Source: Candidatus Altimarinota bacterium (GTDB taxonomy: Bacteria; Patescibacteriota; Gracilibacteria; UBA4473). Taken from it: a stretch of 25,729 nucleotides of DNA. The stretch spans positions 1 to 25,729 of the forward strand of contig JALVIB010000057.1 in the NCBI GenBank assembly GCA_027028725.1, read 5' to 3'. Shown here piece by piece: positions 14,096 to 20,712 of this stretch (position 1 is its first letter; every line of letters begins with the position of its first letter). Below the pieces are notes generated by a model, which had not been told where the DNA came from, made no database searches, and saw only the letters and a list, made by a program, of their open reading frames with translations. A program made the position numbers and the translations under genes.

Positions 14096-14512
14096 TTAAA
14101 TTTCAGTAGTAATAATTTTGCATTTAACAGGCAATTTGTAAGTAGCTAATCGTAAAGCTTCTTTCATAGTCGCCATATCTGTTCCAGCCATTTCAAACAA
14201 AATTCGCCCTGGTTTAACTTGGCAAACCCATTTATCAGGTGAACCTTTCCCAGATCCCATTGGAACTTCTGCTCCTTTAGAAGTTAGGACTTTTTGAGGA
14301 AAAATACGAATCCAAGTTTTACCACCACGCTTAGAAGCCCGCGAAATTACTCGACGAGTAGCCTCAATTTGTCGTGCAGTAATTTCTCCCGCTTGAATTG
14401 CTTTGATAGCAATTTTTCCAAAGGCGATAGTTGCCCCACGGGTAGAAATTCCCTTAGCTTGTGAACGCAATCTAAACTGCTTTCTGTGTTTTGTTTTCTT
14501 TGGTTGAAGCAT
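14096..14512 (-). CDS. rplP: 50S ribosomal protein L16
   Basis: 138 residues: MLQPKKTKHRKQFR, QIEATRRVISRASKRGGKTW and MGSGKGSPDKWVCQVKPGRI are diagnostic. L16 helps form the A-site region and intersubunit contacts. It is the first gene of the block with its own promoter; rpsC, rplV, rpsS and the rest of the usual upstream genes are absent and the next feature upstream is tRNA-His. Confidence 0.97.
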   Translation of the reverse strand: MLQPKKTKHRKQFRLRSQAKGISTRGATIAFGKIAIKAIQAGEITARQIEATRRVISRASKRGGKTWIRIFPQKVLTSKGAEVPMGSGKGSPDKWVCQVKPGRILFEMAGTDMATMKEALRLATYKLPVKCKIITTEI

Positions 14513-14537
14513 AATTTTTCATCAAAAAAGCCGAGCG

Positions 14538-14565
14538 ATTCTATTTTGAAATTAATTTCTGTCAA
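14538..14565 (-). promoter_or_regulatory. Promoter of the rplP-rpsH operon
   Basis: TTGACA (14560-14565), 16 bp, TAGAAT (14538-14543); the leader is about 20 nt. A dispersed motif (14574-14580) lies just upstream of the -35 box. Confidence 0.8.
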
Positions 14566-14627
14566 GATTTTTTCGCGGGAAATCTTTTGGTGTAATAAAT
14601 AACGAATTATAAATGACATTTGTAAGA

Positions 14628-14660
14628 GTTAAAAGTTAAAAATTAATAGTTAAAAGTTAT
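14628..14660. repeat. AT-rich GTTAAAAGTTAAAAATTAAT repeat
   Basis: Degenerate units like those at 1873-1900, here between the ribosomal operon and tRNA-His. Confidence 0.5.
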
Positions 14661-14731
14661 TTTGTAGATCATAAAAAATCCCGCGAAATTTTCTGTTTAG
14701 TGTTATTTATCAAGTCTCTCTTAAAAAAAAT

Positions 14732-14759
14732 TTGCTAAAAATCTAAATCTAAATAAAGT
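14732..14759 (+). promoter_or_regulatory. tRNA-His promoter
   Basis: TTGCTA, 16 bp, TAAAGT, ending 16 bases before the tRNA. Confidence 0.5.
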
Positions 14760-14775
14760 TTCTATCGCTTATCAC

Positions 14776-14851
14776 GGCGAACGTAGCTCAGTGGTAGAGC
14801 AGCTGGTTGTGGTCCAGCTGGCCGTGGGTTCGATCCCCACCGTTCGCCCCA
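14776..14851 (+). tRNA. tRNA-His (anticodon GTG)
   Basis: An encoded G-1 precedes the acceptor arm GCGAACG, which pairs with CGTTCGC; C73 faces G-1, the identity pair for histidine. The anticodon stem-loop CAGCTGG-TTGTGGT-CCAGCTG gives GTG. The T arm is CGTGGG-TTCGATC-CCCAC, and CCA is encoded. Confidence 0.96.
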
Positions 14852-14858
14852 TTTATAA

Positions 14859-14884
14859 CCCCCTAGCCCCCTTGTCAGGGGGAA
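14859..14884. repeat. CCCCC/GGGGG interspersed palindrome, copy 7
   Basis: CCCCCTAGCCCCCTTGTCAG then GGGG, 8 bases after the tRNA-His CCA. It could act as a terminator-like hairpin for the tRNA, but no clean T run follows at once. Confidence 0.7.
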
Positions 14885-14917
14885 TTTTTCGCGGGATTTT
14901 TTTATGTTTCCTAATAA

Positions 14918-14949
14918 TTCCCCCTTGATAAAGGGGGATTGAGGGGGAT
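14918..14949. repeat. CCCCC/GGGGG interspersed palindrome, copy 8
   Basis: TTCCCCCTTGATAAAGGGGG followed by ATTGAGGGGG. Between copies 7 and 8 lies a dispersed motif (14890). Confidence 0.7.
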
Positions 14950-15014
14950 TTGCTGAAAAAACTCTGAACTTGATTCAGATTCTATGAAACATTATTTTTG
15001 AATATATCGTAGAT

Positions 15015-15031
15015 CCCGGATCAAGTCCGGG
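15015..15031. repeat. CCCGGATCAAGTCCGGG hairpin
   Basis: A 6-bp stem with a 5-base loop in a gene-free stretch; it looks like one more interspersed palindrome type. Confidence 0.5.
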
Positions 15032-15083
15032 AAGTTTGTTTTTAGTTAAAATCCCGCGAAATTTTTTAAAAAAAGGACAGGTC

Positions 15084-15101
15084 ATCCCGAGTACTCGGGA
15101 T
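15084..15101. repeat. ATCCCGAGTACTCGGGAT perfect palindrome
   Basis: 18 bp of perfect dyad symmetry in the region between tRNA-His and the amidase gene. Confidence 0.55.
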
Positions 15102-15109
15102 CCCTACAT

Positions 15110-15140
15110 CCCGCCCAAGTTTTTATCTTACGATGGCGGG
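15110..15140. repeat. CCCGCCCAAG...CGATGGCGGG hairpin, copy A
   Basis: CCCGCC and GGCGGG flank about 19 bases with CAAG and ACGATG edges. A second copy lies at 17831-17861, so the two sit on either side of the amidase-SpoIID gene and its MITE. Confidence 0.65.
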
Positions 15141-15178
15141 ATTTTTGAAATATTTATGAAAATCCAGCGAAATTTTTA

Positions 15179-15366
15179 GGAAACTCTGATAAATAACGCA
15201 AAACGGAAAATTCTAAGATTTTTGAGATAATTTTTTCAAGAAATTGATTTTCGTAGCAGGCTACGGAAATCACTATTTCGAGGGAAAATTAGCCAAAAAG
15301 ATGAATTTTGTTTTTGCGCCTGACTAATTCCTTTATCGTGTAGAATTTTTATTTATCAGAGTTTCC
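15179..15366. mobile_element. MITE-like element, 188 bp, with 18-bp terminal inverted repeats
   Basis: GGAAACTCTGATAAATAA (15179-15196) is the exact reverse complement of 15349-15366. TTTA flanks both sides (15175-15178 and 15367-15370), as expected of a 4-bp target duplication; one A/T more on each side also pairs, so the edge is uncertain by a base. The subterminal AAAATTCTA and TAGAATTTT pair too, and an inner stem TTTTCGTAGC...GCTACGGAAA is present. No open frame is carried. The right copy of TTTA contains the stop codon of the amidase-SpoIID gene. No transposase or second copy is in the window, so mobility is inferred. Confidence 0.65.
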
Positions 15367-15367
15367 T

Positions 15368-17716
15368 TTAATAAATCTTCTTAACTTTCAAGCCGTCAAA
15401 GAAATAATCAATAATTTCCTGCACGGTGGCGCCTTTTTCCGCCAAAATTCTCGCAGAATGTCCCGATAACCCGACTCCGTGTCCGCGTTGTTGTAGTCCT
15501 TTATCATAAGGAAGTTGGCGAGCTTTTGCCCACGGATACTGCGATCGCCAAGGGTTTACCGAATATCCCGCACTTTGTGTGAAATACGGTCCAATGACAA
15601 CTCGCCCCGCTTTCGCGGAATATAAAACTTGTCCTTGTGTTTCTTTGACAATATCTTTTTGGTTTTGGTGATAGCGTTCCCAATCGTATCCCAAATAAAG
15701 CTGTGAAGTTCGCGGATCGTCCTCCAAATCGTAATCATAGCGATTAAATTTTCGTCGTTTTCCCGAATAAACATAAGCATAAGAACGCGCCAAAATGAAA
15801 ATGGTTTTTTTCTTATTCAGCGGTTCGTGAGAAGGTTCTTCGCCCAATCCCCATAAATATTGTTCCAAAGGTAACTCATTAATCATCATTAAATGGTTGT
15901 CGTCACCAACTTTGAAATGTAATTTCCCGCGAAATTTATTGTAGCGAAGTTTAGTGCTTCCAAAGCGTTTGTTTTGGTAATTCAGCACTTCCAAAAATCC
16001 CGCTGTGCCAAAAGTGATTTTGTCGCGGGTGCCAAATTTCCAACTTTTAGTGCCAACATTAACCGAAATATATTTTTCACCGGCTTTATGATAATAAACT
16101 TTAAGAGGTGTATGTGCCGGCAGTTTAGCGATTTTTTCGCGGGAATTTTTCCATAAAACAACATCAGAACTTCCCATAATTTCGGCGTAATCTTTGGAAA
16201 ATCCGGCAATTTTTACTTTCACCGGAGTTCCTAAATTATTAGTTGGTTTAGCAGGGAGAATTTTTTTTCCAAAAAATGAAGATAATGGTCTAGAAGTGGT
16301 TTTTTTCGCCACCGCCTTGCGGGGCGCAGCGGGATTTTGGGAAGTAGTTTTGAAACTATTGGTCTGCAAATTTTTGAAAAACGAAGTGTTGCGCACTGAA
16401 GCAGTTAGCGAATTTTTGTCGCCAGCAACTTGAACTTCGTATTCAAAAGATCCCCGTTTCATCTGTGAATCCACTACATTTTTCCCCAAAAATTTTGGCA
16501 CTAACCGAAAAACATATTTCCCATTGGGTGTACCTTTGATATATATTTTCCCGCGAAAAATTCCGTTTCGTCCTTTGGGAGTTGCCCCAGTTAAATAAAA
16601 TTTGGAAATAACCATTCCGTCGGGAATATTTTCTGGAACTAGCGACAAAGATTTCCGCCAATCAATTGTGGAATCATTTCGCACGGAAATATCGATTGTT
16701 TTGGCTTCATTTCGACGGATTAAAGGGGGCTGATCTGGATTTCTCACCCAAATCGGGCGTCCCGATTTTTTGAGTTTTTTCTTGTAATGCCTGTTTAGTA
16801 ATCGGCTTTTGCTCGACGGACCAGTCAAGAAATCTAAACCAGTTCGATAGCCGTTTTTTTCAAAAGATTTCAGTTCTGATATAAATCCCGCGATTTTTTT
16901 CCGCAAATTTGGCAGTTGTTTATACATATTTCTTCCTGCACAAGCTGTTCCATGTCCGTAAGCGGCAACTTGTCCGTGGAGAACAACATTTGGTAAATAT
17001 TTACCATGAAAAGTAGAATGTCCCAGCGGATCAACATTAAATTGTCGCGATAAATCCGCAATCAATAACGCCAAAACATTTAATTGTGCTTTGGTCGGTT
17101 GTTCACTTTGAAAATTCCCCATCAAGGCAATTCCCACCGTTCCAACATTTCGCAGAGCCGCGTGGGCTCCAACTGGAATTCGTTTATTTTTCTCATATCC
17201 GGCGCGTCCTTCGTAAACATTCCCAAAGCGGTCAATCACAAAATTATATCCGATATCACCCCAACCGCGTCCGAGTGTGTGATAACGATAAATTGCGCGC
17301 ATAATTTCCTTCGGTGTGCGCCCGCGTTCAGCTTGGAGGTTTTCCGCAGTGTGATGGACGACAAATTTCGCGATATTTTTATTTTCCATAATCGGCCAAA
17401 ATAAGGCATTCCCATTATCATCCGTTCGCCGAATTACTTCAGGACGCAACTCTTTTGGCAAAGCATTTATTTCAATTTGATACCATTTGCTTCCATTGTT
17501 GACTTTTTTTGCCAATCGTAATGATTCGTCAGCGCCCCATTCTGCACGAGTATAAAATCGCGGAGTTTGCGTTGTACCAAAATCCAGCTCATCAGCGATA
17601 TTTCCACTTTTGAGGTATTCCTGAGTGTTTTCTTCGATATAAGGCGCAAGTGGTTGCTCAGCATGGGCGGTAGAAAAGAAAACCGAGACAAGTCCGAGTA
17701 ATAAGTTTCCAAGCAT
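15368..17716 (-). CDS. Secreted peptidoglycan hydrolase: PGRP-type amidase fused to a SpoIID/LytB domain
   Basis: 782 residues with a signal peptide (about 1-19, cut after AHA). Residues about 55-275 form an Amidase_2/PGRP domain: RAEWGADESLR, FVVHHTAENL, GWGDIGYNFVIDRFGNVYEG, VGTVGIALMGNF and HGQVAAYGHGTACAG, with likely zinc ligands H121 or H122, H247 or H255, and C259; this family cuts the bond between MurNAc and the stem peptide. A middle region (about 330-430) may be a beta domain. Residues about 570-782 match SpoIID: INELPLEQYLWGLGEEP with the conserved Glu (626), LARSYAYVY, QGQVLYSAKAGRVVIGPYFT and GLQQRGHGVGLSGHSA. SpoIID-type domains cut glycan strands stripped of peptides. The linker holds a translated long-form repeat (NPAAPRKAVAKK). 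Confidence 0.88.
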   Translation of the reverse strand: MLGNLLLGLVSVFFSTAHAEQPLAPYIEENTQEYLKSGNIADELDFGTTQTPRFYTRAEWGADESLRLAKKVNNGSKWYQIEINALPKELRPEVIRRTDDNGNALFWPIMENKNIAKFVVHHTAENLQAERGRTPKEIMRAIYRYHTLGRGWGDIGYNFVIDRFGNVYEGRAGYEKNKRIPVGAHAALRNVGTVGIALMGNFQSEQPTKAQLNVLALLIADLSRQFNVDPLGHSTFHGKYLPNVVLHGQVAAYGHGTACAGRNMYKQLPNLRKKIAGFISELKSFEKNGYRTGLDFLTGPSSKSRLLNRHYKKKLKKSGRPIWVRNPDQPPLIRRNEAKTIDISVRNDSTIDWRKSLSLVPENIPDGMVISKFYLTGATPKGRNGIFRGKIYIKGTPNGKYVFRLVPKFLGKNVVDSQMKRGSFEYEVQVAGDKNSLTASVRNTSFFKNLQTNSFKTTSQNPAAPRKAVAKKTTSRPLSSFFGKKILPAKPTNNLGTPVKVKIAGFSKDYAEIMGSSDVVLWKNSREKIAKLPAHTPLKVYYHKAGEKYISVNVGTKSWKFGTRDKITFGTAGFLEVLNYQNKRFGSTKLRYNKFRGKLHFKVGDDNHLMMINELPLEQYLWGLGEEPSHEPLNKKKTIFILARSYAYVYSGKRRKFNRYDYDLEDDPRTSQLYLGYDWERYHQNQKDIVKETQGQVLYSAKAGRVVIGPYFTQSAGYSVNPWRSQYPWAKARQLPYDKGLQQRGHGVGLSGHSARILAEKGATVQEIIDYFFDGLKVKKIY
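15992..16010. repeat. Half copy of the long-form motif in the amidase gene
   Basis: CAAAAATCCCGCTGTGCCA matches the left half of the unit at 805 and then diverges. It encodes GTAGFLE, the same peptide as the ABC-F insertion. Confidence 0.55.
16301..16338. repeat. Long form of the CGCGGGA motif (21-bp insertion), copy 2
   Basis: TTTTTTCGC, 21 bases containing CCGCCTTGCGGGGCGCAGC, then GGGATTTTGG. Read on the minus strand it encodes NPAAPRKAVAKKT in the linker of the amidase-SpoIID protein. Confidence 0.85.
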
Positions 17717-17750
17717 TTTTATTTTTTAATTTTGAGAAAATCCCGCGAAA

Positions 17751-17779
17751 ATTTTACATTGTTCACATTTTTTAGTCAA
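17751..17779 (-). promoter_or_regulatory. Promoter of the amidase-SpoIID gene
   Basis: TTGACT, 17 bp, TAAAAT, with the motif CGCGGGA starting 3 bases after the -10 box, the same layout as the rpoB promoter. A leader of about 30 nt follows, with no Shine-Dalgarno sequence. Confidence 0.65.
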
Positions 17780-17830
17780 AAAAATTTTAGATAAGAAAAA
17801 TCCCGCGAAATTTTGGAAAATAAAATACTT

Positions 17831-17861
17831 CCCGCCCAAGCATTTCTCGGACGATGGCGGG
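17831..17861. repeat. CCCGCCCAAG...CGATGGCGGG hairpin, copy B
   Basis: Same unit as 15110-15140. The rest of 17717-18027 holds four dispersed motifs, the rplL terminator and a CCCC/GGGG repeat, and no gene. Confidence 0.65.
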
Positions 17862-17929
17862 ATCTTCAAATTATTTAAAAAAAATCCCCCTTTGTTTTTA
17901 ATTTTTTCGCGGGATTTTTCTTAAACCAA

Positions 17930-17957
17930 AAAACACTGCCATTCGGCAGTGTTTTTT
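17930..17957. terminator. Intrinsic terminator of rplJ-rplL (works on both strands)
   Basis: AAAACACTGCC-ATTC-GGCAGTGTTTTTT: a 9-11 bp perfect stem, 4-base loop and T run on each strand. It lies about 70 bp past the rplL stop on the minus strand. Confidence 0.9.
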
Positions 17958-18000
17958 GTGGTGTTCCTCTCGTTTTTTCGCGTGATTTCCCGCGACTCAA

Positions 18001-18026
18001 GTCCCCTGATAAGGGGATTTAGGGGT
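18001..18026. repeat. CCCC/GGGG interspersed palindrome, copy 9, next to the rplL stop
   Basis: GTCCCCTGATAAGGGGATTT then AGGGGT, nearly identical to 9457-9482 and in the same orientation relative to the neighbouring stop codon. Confidence 0.75.
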
Positions 18027-18027
18027 T

Positions 18028-18438
18028 TTACGCTAATTCAACAGTAGCACCAGCTGCTTCGAATTTTCCTTTTAGTTCTTCTGCTTCTTCTTTCTTAACT
18101 CCTTCTTTAATAACTCCTCCTTTTTCTGCCAAAGCTTTCGCTTCACCAAGACCAAGTCCTGTGATTTCACGAACTACTTTAATAACCGCGATTTTTTGTG
18201 CTCCGCAGTCTTTTAGAACAACATCAAATGAAGATTTTTCTTCACCAGCGTCGTTTCCTCCAGCAGCAGCTCCACCAGCAGCGGCAGGTGCAGCAGCTAC
18301 AGCAGCTGAAATTCCGTATTTTTCTTCGAAATATTTAGCTACATTGTTTGCTTCAACTACTGTTAGTTTTTCAATAGCATCCACAACAGCTTTCTCGTTT
18401 TTAGAAAGCTCTACAGTTACAGTTGTTTCTTCTGTCAT
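18028..18438 (-). CDS. rplL: 50S ribosomal protein L7/L12
   Basis: 136 residues: an N-terminal dimerisation helix (VVDAIEKLTVVEANNVAKYF), an Ala/Gly hinge (AVAAAPAAAGGAAAGG) and the C-terminal factor-binding domain (FDVVLKDCGAQKIAVIKVVR then GLGLGEAKALAEKGG). L7/L12 forms the stalk that recruits GTPase factors. It follows rplJ by 41 bp. Confidence 0.97.
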   Translation of the reverse strand: MTEETTVTVELSKNEKAVVDAIEKLTVVEANNVAKYFEEKYGISAAVAAAPAAAGGAAAGGNDAGEEKSSFDVVLKDCGAQKIAVIKVVREITGLGLGEAKALAEKGGVIKEGVKKEEAEELKGKFEAAGATVELA

Positions 18439-18479
18439 TTTTTAAGGGTTTTAAAAATTAAATAAAAAGTAAATTCGAA

Positions 18480-19037
18480 TTAAGCTGCGAATTTGTCAGC
18501 GTTTTGAAGAACATTGAAAGTTCTTTGCAATCCAGAATTGAGGACTGAATGCAATTTTTGTGGACCTGATTTGAGCATTCCCACAATTTTTGCCAAAGAT
18601 TCTTCGCGTGTAGCAGTGTTGGCGAATTCGGCTGTTTTGGCTGCATCTAGGAAATTTCCTTCGAACAAAGCTCCCGCGAAATCAATTTTCGCATAAGCAT
18701 CGTGTTCTTTGGTTTTCTTCACGAAAAAGTCTTTTTTGTACTTTTTAATGAATTGTGCAGGCATTACAGCGTCAGTCGGCGACACAATCACCGCGACAGA
18801 ACCTTCCAGATCATTCGGACTGAACTCAGCTAAACCTGCTTCCTTGGCTGCGATTGCTATTAAAGTTTTTTTGATAACAGTGTAAGACATTCCGTTTTCG
18901 CGCAAATCGCGACGAATAACTTGAGCTTCTTCCACTCCTAGTTTGTTAAACTTAGCAAAAGCAACACCGGCAGCGTCCTTAAATTTTTCAACTAAGGCAG
19001 CTAGCTGTTCCGTTTTTTTGGATTTGGTAATTGCCAT
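18480..19037 (-). CDS. rplJ: 50S ribosomal protein L10
   Basis: 185 residues starting MAITKSKKTEQLAALVEKFK, with the L10 core GVAFAKFNKLGVEEAQVIRR, and a C-terminal helix for L7/L12 binding. L10 anchors the stalk to 23S rRNA. rplK and rplA, normally upstream, and rpoB, normally downstream, are not here; a promoter and an L10 leader precede it directly. Confidence 0.95.
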   Translation of the reverse strand: MAITKSKKTEQLAALVEKFKDAAGVAFAKFNKLGVEEAQVIRRDLRENGMSYTVIKKTLIAIAAKEAGLAEFSPNDLEGSVAVIVSPTDAVMPAQFIKKYKKDFFVKKTKEHDAYAKIDFAGALFEGNFLDAAKTAEFANTATREESLAKIVGMLKSGPQKLHSVLNSGLQRTFNVLQNADKFAA

Positions 19038-19041
19038 GATA

Positions 19042-19071
19042 AATAAATAAAAAAATCTTCGTAATCGAAGA
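19042..19071 (-). terminator. Attenuator hairpin before rplJ
   Basis: On the minus strand TCTTCG-ATTA-CGAAGA is followed by TTTTTTTATTTATTT, just ahead of the rplJ ATG. It looks like a weak intrinsic terminator at the end of the leader. Confidence 0.6.
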
Positions 19072-19186
19072 CATTTTTCTGACGAAGCCCAAGTTCTTCT
19101 GGGCAGAAGCGACTTGCTGATAAACTCAGCGCGCCCTGTAAACCTCGTCTCGGTGGGATTTATTAGCTACCCACTGTCTTCGACAC
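19072..19186 (-). promoter_or_regulatory. Ribosomal protein L10 leader
   Basis: The minus strand carries GACAGTGGGTAGCTAATAAA, then TCCCACCGAGACGAGG and further paired segments. This matches the L10 leader known from many bacteria, where the L10-(L12)4 complex binds and represses its own operon. Together with the hairpin at 19042 this suggests attenuation control. Confidence 0.8.
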
Positions 19187-19192
19187 GCCTGC

Positions 19193-19220
19193 AATTTATT
19201 TTTTCGCGGGATTTTGTCAA
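19193..19220 (-). promoter_or_regulatory. rplJ-rplL promoter with motif in the spacer
   Basis: TTGACA (19215-19220), 16 bp, TAAATT (19193-19198). The spacer is AAATCCCGCGAAAAAA, a copy of the dispersed motif. Confidence 0.75.
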
Positions 19221-19249
19221 ATTTTTTTCCTTATAAAAAAATAAAAAAC

Positions 19250-19295
19250 AAGTCCGGACTTGGCACAAGATAAAAAGTTGTTTAAGTCCGGACTT
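19250..19295 (-). terminator. Paired AAGTCCGGACTT element after the DUF4349 unit
   Basis: Two AAGTCCGGACTT copies, 34 bp apart start to start, around GATAAAAAGTT. On the minus strand a T run (TTGTTTTTTATTTTTTT) follows, and the element lies downstream of the 105-residue protein gene, as a terminator would. Confidence 0.65.
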
Positions 19296-19324
19296 AGAGT
19301 TTTTTTCAAAAATCCCGCGGGATT

Positions 19325-19642
19325 TTAAAATCCAAACCCCTTAATCATATCTTTTATCGAATTCCCCGCGCTGGATGGCAAATTTTTAAGGGAATTGGCG
19401 GATTCTTTGACCGCTTCGATGTCGTGAGAAATTTCCATATAAAATCCCCACGCTTTCCAAGCGATTAAAATCAGCGAAACAAGTGTCAGAATCGTGAAAA
19501 AATTGTTAGCCAAAAATCCCGCGAAATTTTTCCACCACGGCGGATTGACGCGGTGATTTATTTTCTCGATTTTGTCTTCCAGACGATCGATTTTCTGCTC
19601 CATACGCGCCAGAATCTCTCGCCAGTTTTCGTTTTGCTTCAT
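19325..19642 (-). CDS. Small coiled-coil membrane protein, 105 aa, unknown function
   Basis: It begins MKQNENWREILARMEQKIDR, a charged coiled coil (about 5-30), followed by NPPWWKNFAG and one membrane helix, FFTILTLVSLILIAWKAWGF (about 48-67), then an amphipathic tail ending IKDMIKGFGF. It follows the DUF4349 gene by 54 bp on the same strand and may be cotranscribed. KNFAGF is a dispersed-motif scar. A fully palindromic motif abuts its stop codon. I do not recognise a family. Confidence 0.7.
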   Translation of the reverse strand: MKQNENWREILARMEQKIDRLEDKIEKINHRVNPPWWKNFAGFLANNFFTILTLVSLILIAWKAWGFYMEISHDIEAVKESANSLKNLPSSAGNSIKDMIKGFGF

Positions 19643-19656
19643 TTTTTATATTTCCG

Positions 19657-19684
19657 GTAGAGGCGTTGCATGCAACGCCTCTAC
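19657..19684. repeat. 28-bp perfect palindrome GTAGAGGCGTTGCA/TGCAACGCCTCTAC
   Basis: It fills most of the gap between the DUF4349 gene and the 105-residue protein gene. The GTAG...CTAC edges match the hairpins at 11571 and 11643. It could reduce expression of the downstream gene. Confidence 0.8.
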
Positions 19685-19690
19685 GATAAT

Positions 19691-19738
19691 TAATAATTAT
19701 TTTTTCGCCGCCGCCTTGCGGGGCGCAGCGGGATTTTT
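19691..19738. repeat. Long form of the CGCGGGA motif (21-bp insertion), copy 3
   Basis: TTTTTCGC, 21 bases containing CCGCCTTGCGGGGCGCAGC, then GGGATTTTT. On the minus strand it encodes the C-terminus NPAAPRKAAAKK of the DUF4349 protein and supplies its stop region. Confidence 0.85.
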
Positions 19739-20683
19739 CTTATCCATTTTACGACGAATGGCGCGCTGAATTAACCACAAAATAATTAAAATCGGCAACC
19801 AAATTGGGGCATAAACCACAATTCTAATCGCTTTTTCCGCGAGATTTTGCAAAGAATGAATCAAGTCATTTACCGAATTTTTCCAAGTTTTTTCAACATT
19901 CCATTCCGCCGGACTAGAAAAATCGCCAATTTCCGGTTTCGGTTGAATATTTAGGTTAATAGTAGAAAAATCAACATCAGTATCACGGCGATTCTGAGTT
20001 CTTTGTAAATTCTCAATTTGGTTTTGGACACTGCTCAACTCGCGGTCAATTTGCAAAACATCACTCAAATTATCGGTTTTAAATTTCATTAATTCTCGCA
20101 AACGGCCACGACGCGCTTCCAAATTTTTAATTTGATTTTCCGTATCCATATACTGCGCAGTAATATCCCGCGAATTAAAGCTTTCGCTCTTTTTCACTCC
20201 TAATGAAGCTAAATTTTCCATCGCTACTTCTAATTTATCACTCGGCACGCGCAAAGTCATATTATAAGCCAAAATTCCGGACCGAACTTCGTAAGAATTC
20301 ATATTGGTGATAACTCCGCCAAGTTCTTTGATTTTTTCCTCAACCAAACCTTTGGCAATCTCGGTATCATCAACTTCAATCGTTATGGAAGCGTTTTTTA
20401 TCACTTTGCGATTTTCTTCAGGCACATCTGCAAAAGCATTATTATCCACAAAATTAGGAATAGAAATCCCGCGAGATTTTGCCATCATAGGAGCAGGTGC
20501 AATTGATTCCATACCCATATAATCCATTGAGGCAGATTTGAGAGACAAATTATTTGCTATTTTAGTTATTGGCTGAAAATTTCGCGGGGAATTAAATCCC
20601 CAAACTCCAAGCAGAACAAGTCCTACCATTAAAACTAGGTTGCGAAGTGCGAAACGCGCAATTTTGCCGAGAAATTTTTTCAT
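19697..20683 (-). CDS. DUF4349-domain membrane protein
   Basis: 328 residues. An N-terminal membrane anchor (about 13-30, LRNLVLMVGLVLLGVWGF) is followed by an extracytoplasmic region with the DUF4349 pattern: KVIKNASITIEVDDTEIAKG, GGVITNMNSYEV, LRVPSDKLEVAMENLASLG, FNSRDITAQYMDTENQIKNL and a coiled coil to about 235, with the tail VDFSTINLNIQ. A second membrane helix (about 290-312, IVVYAPIWLPILIILWLIQR) ends in a basic tail donated by the long-form repeat. DUF4349 proteins are envelope proteins of unknown role; some Gram-positive members are lipoproteins, this one has no lipobox. Its promoter spacer contains the dispersed motif. Confidence 0.85.
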   Translation of the reverse strand: MKKFLGKIARFALRNLVLMVGLVLLGVWGFNSPRNFQPITKIANNLSLKSASMDYMGMESIAPAPMMAKSRGISIPNFVDNNAFADVPEENRKVIKNASITIEVDDTEIAKGLVEEKIKELGGVITNMNSYEVRSGILAYNMTLRVPSDKLEVAMENLASLGVKKSESFNSRDITAQYMDTENQIKNLEARRGRLRELMKFKTDNLSDVLQIDRELSSVQNQIENLQRTQNRRDTDVDFSTINLNIQPKPEIGDFSSPAEWNVEKTWKNSVNDLIHSLQNLAEKAIRIVVYAPIWLPILIILWLIQRAIRRKMDKKNPAAPRKAAAKK

Positions 20684-20712
20684 TTTTATATGTGTTAATT
20701 ATTTCATTTTTG

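Noticed and set aside
14347..14619. Minus-strand open frame overlapping rplP, in the place where rpsC (S3) would be expected
   Set aside because: It is a shifted frame across rplP and its promoter; the sequence has no S3 features.
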